Below are positions 62,955-64,000 of a stretch of 64,000 nt of DNA, piece after piece. Under the pieces are notes generated by a model that was given only the letters and a program-made list of their open reading frames with translations, searched no databases and had not been told where the DNA came from. A program made the position numbers and the translations under genes. How positions within the stretch are numbered: position 1 is the stretch's first letter; each line of letters begins with the position of its first letter. The stretch comes from Bacillus sp. RO2 (GTDB taxonomy: Bacteria; Bacillota; Bacilli; Bacillales; Bacillaceae_I). Where the stretch lies: contig NZ_JAAXCU010000046.1 in the NCBI RefSeq assembly GCF_012911845.1, positions 62,001 through 126,000 on the forward strand. The letters are read 5' to 3'.

Positions 62955-64000
62955 TTACCCCTGTTTAATATTCCCCGCGATCTCCAACAGCTCGCGTGCA
63001 TGCTCCTTCGTCAAAGAAGTAATCTCCACACCAGAAATCATCCGGCCAATCTCACGGACCTTTTCATCTTGATCCAGCCCGCGCACCTTGGTTTTGGTAC
63101 GTTCGCCAGATACTTCCTTGCTGATGAATAGATGAGTGTCTGACATGGCTGCAACTTGAGGCAAGTGCGAGATACAAAGCACTTGCGAATCAACCGAGAC
63201 CTGATAGATTTTCTCCGCAATAGCTTGTGCAACCCTGCCGCTGACTCCTGTATCGACCTCATCAAAAATAATGGAGGTGATACCTTGGTGTCTGGAGAAG
63301 ATACTCTTTAAAGCAAGCATAATCCGCGAAAGCTCCCCACCAGAAGCAACTTTCGCCATTGGCTTCAACGGTTCACCAGGGTTTGTTGTAAGGTAAAACT
63401 CTACAACATCCACACCGTTTTTCCCAAACACGACATCGCCTGATGCCTTTTCCTTTTTCACATCCATGTTCACATCAAAGATTGCTTTTTCCAAGTACAA
63501 GTCTTTCAGCTCTTTATGGATGCTCTTCATTAATTTCTCGGAAGCTTTTCTACGTGCATCAGTGAGTGATTTCGCTTCAAGGGCAAGATCTTGCTTGAGT
63601 GACTCCAATGACTCCTGCAACTGATGTATATGTGAATCACGGTTTTGCAAAGTTTCGAGCTCTTCTTCTATCTTTGCACCATACTCTAATATCTCCGAAA
63701 CCGAACTTCCGTATTTCCGCTTCAACTGTTTAATTTCATTCAATCTTCCTTCAATAAAATCAAGGCGGTTTGGATCAAACTCAAGCTGATCTATTTCATC
63801 CCTAATACGATAAGATAATTCTTCTAATTGATAATAAGAATTGGATATGATTTCATAAACATCTTTGAGGTTTTTATCTATTTCTTCCAGACCTTCCGAT
63901 TCAGACATAGCTTGTCCGACCCAGTCCAGTCCCTTTTGTTCTCCGTGCATGGCATAGTAACAGTTGTTGAGCGATTGATAAAGGCGTTCATAGTTACTGA
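62955..64000 (-). CDS. recN: DNA repair protein RecN, partial (5' end outside window)
   Basis: The C-terminal 348 codons of an SMC-like ATPase that acts early in double-strand-break repair. The frame is open to the window edge (SNYERLYQSLNNCYYAMHGEQKGL at 63930-64000). A coiled-coil part (DEIDQLEFDPNRLDFIEGRLNEIKQL...) precedes the ABC-type signature ASGGELSRIMLALKSIF, Walker B IIFDEVDTGVSGRVAQ and the His switch SHLPQVAAM. About 225 residues including Walker A are missing. It lies upstream of spoIVB as in B. subtilis. Confidence 0.94.
   Translation of the reverse strand, partial: SNYERLYQSLNNCYYAMHGEQKGLDWVGQAMSESEGLEEIDKNLKDVYEIISNSYYQLEELSYRIRDEIDQLEFDPNRLDFIEGRLNEIKQLKRKYGSSVSEILEYGAKIEEELETLQNRDSHIHQLQESLESLKQDLALEAKSLTDARRKASEKLMKSIHKELKDLYLEKAIFDVNMDVKKEKASGDVVFGKNGVDVVEFYLTTNPGEPLKPMAKVASGGELSRIMLALKSIFSRHQGITSIIFDEVDTGVSGRVAQAIAEKIYQVSVDSQVLCISHLPQVAAMSDTHLFISKEVSGERTKTKVRGLDQDEKVREIGRMISGVEITSLTKEHARELLEIAGNIKQG

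Overview
This is a contiguous piece of chromosome from a low-GC, endospore-forming Bacillaceae (Firmicutes). The evidence is strong AAGGAGG-type ribosome binding sites, SigA, SigH, sigma-54, CcpA (cre) and LexA-like sites of Bacillus type, sporulation genes (spo0A, spoIVB, yunB), and gene order resembling the B. subtilis yqi/yqj region (recN, spoIVB, spo0A, yqiK, yqzF, bkdR, ptb, bcd, buk, lpdV, bkdAA, bkdAB, bkdB, brxB, yqjA, yqjB, yqjC, yqjD, yqjE, polymerase IV, rnz). Most genes are on the minus strand. Several accessory blocks interrupt this backbone.

Layout. 1-8.1 kb: a partial methyltransferase, a 36-aa ORF, RNase Z, a HAD phosphatase, a two-gene unit under two LexA-like boxes, yunB, DNA polymerase IV, the ohrR/ohrA peroxide pair, a solitary CheW-like protein and a tripeptidase-like M20 peptidase. 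8.2-10.4 kb: propionyl-CoA carboxylase beta subunit, methylmalonyl-CoA epimerase and the 31-aa Prli42. 10.5-24 kb: two small membrane proteins, a TRAP transporter, and an 11-gene cluster that looks like a complete lower pathway from anthranilate through 3-hydroxyanthranilate and 2-aminomuconate to pyruvate and acetyl-CoA, with an IclR regulator and two perfect cre sites. 24-32 kb: L,D-transpeptidase, YqjA, secreted PepF, an MsrA gene with an in-frame UGA at the catalytic cysteine, an amino-acid ABC transporter and a 21-aa-repeat coiled-coil protein. 32.5-40.8 kb: a response regulator-kinase-ECF sigma operon, a secreted alpha-amylase, a GH18 chitinase-like protein and BrxB. 41-46 kb: meaB, mutB, mutA. 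46-64 kb: a degenerate IrrE/ImmA-like protein, a quinone oxidoreductase, the bkd/ptb/buk operon with its sigma-54 activator, yqzF, yqiK, a YycC-like protein, spo0A, spoIVB and the 3' part of recN.

How it fits together. The bkd operon turns branched-chain 2-oxo acids into acyl-CoAs, giving propionyl-CoA from isoleucine and valine. PccB, Mce and MutAB-MeaB would then carry propionyl-CoA to succinyl-CoA, so both ends of this pathway are in one window, although the biotin carboxylase is not. The aromatic cluster also ends in central metabolites and appears to be under CcpA control.

Most notable. The msrA gene at 27923-28555 reads through a UGA exactly where the catalytic Cys codon belongs. Downstream of it is a hairpin with a GGUUC apical loop at the distance expected of a bacterial SECIS, so this is a candidate selenoprotein (a point-nonsense pseudogene is the alternative). 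The gene is flanked on both sides by arrays of related ATGARGACA/TGTCYTCAT hairpins. Two further intergenic arrays, with different core motifs (GGGCGA and TGWCCRAA), repeat at about 21 bp, or two helical turns. I know of no description of these arrays.
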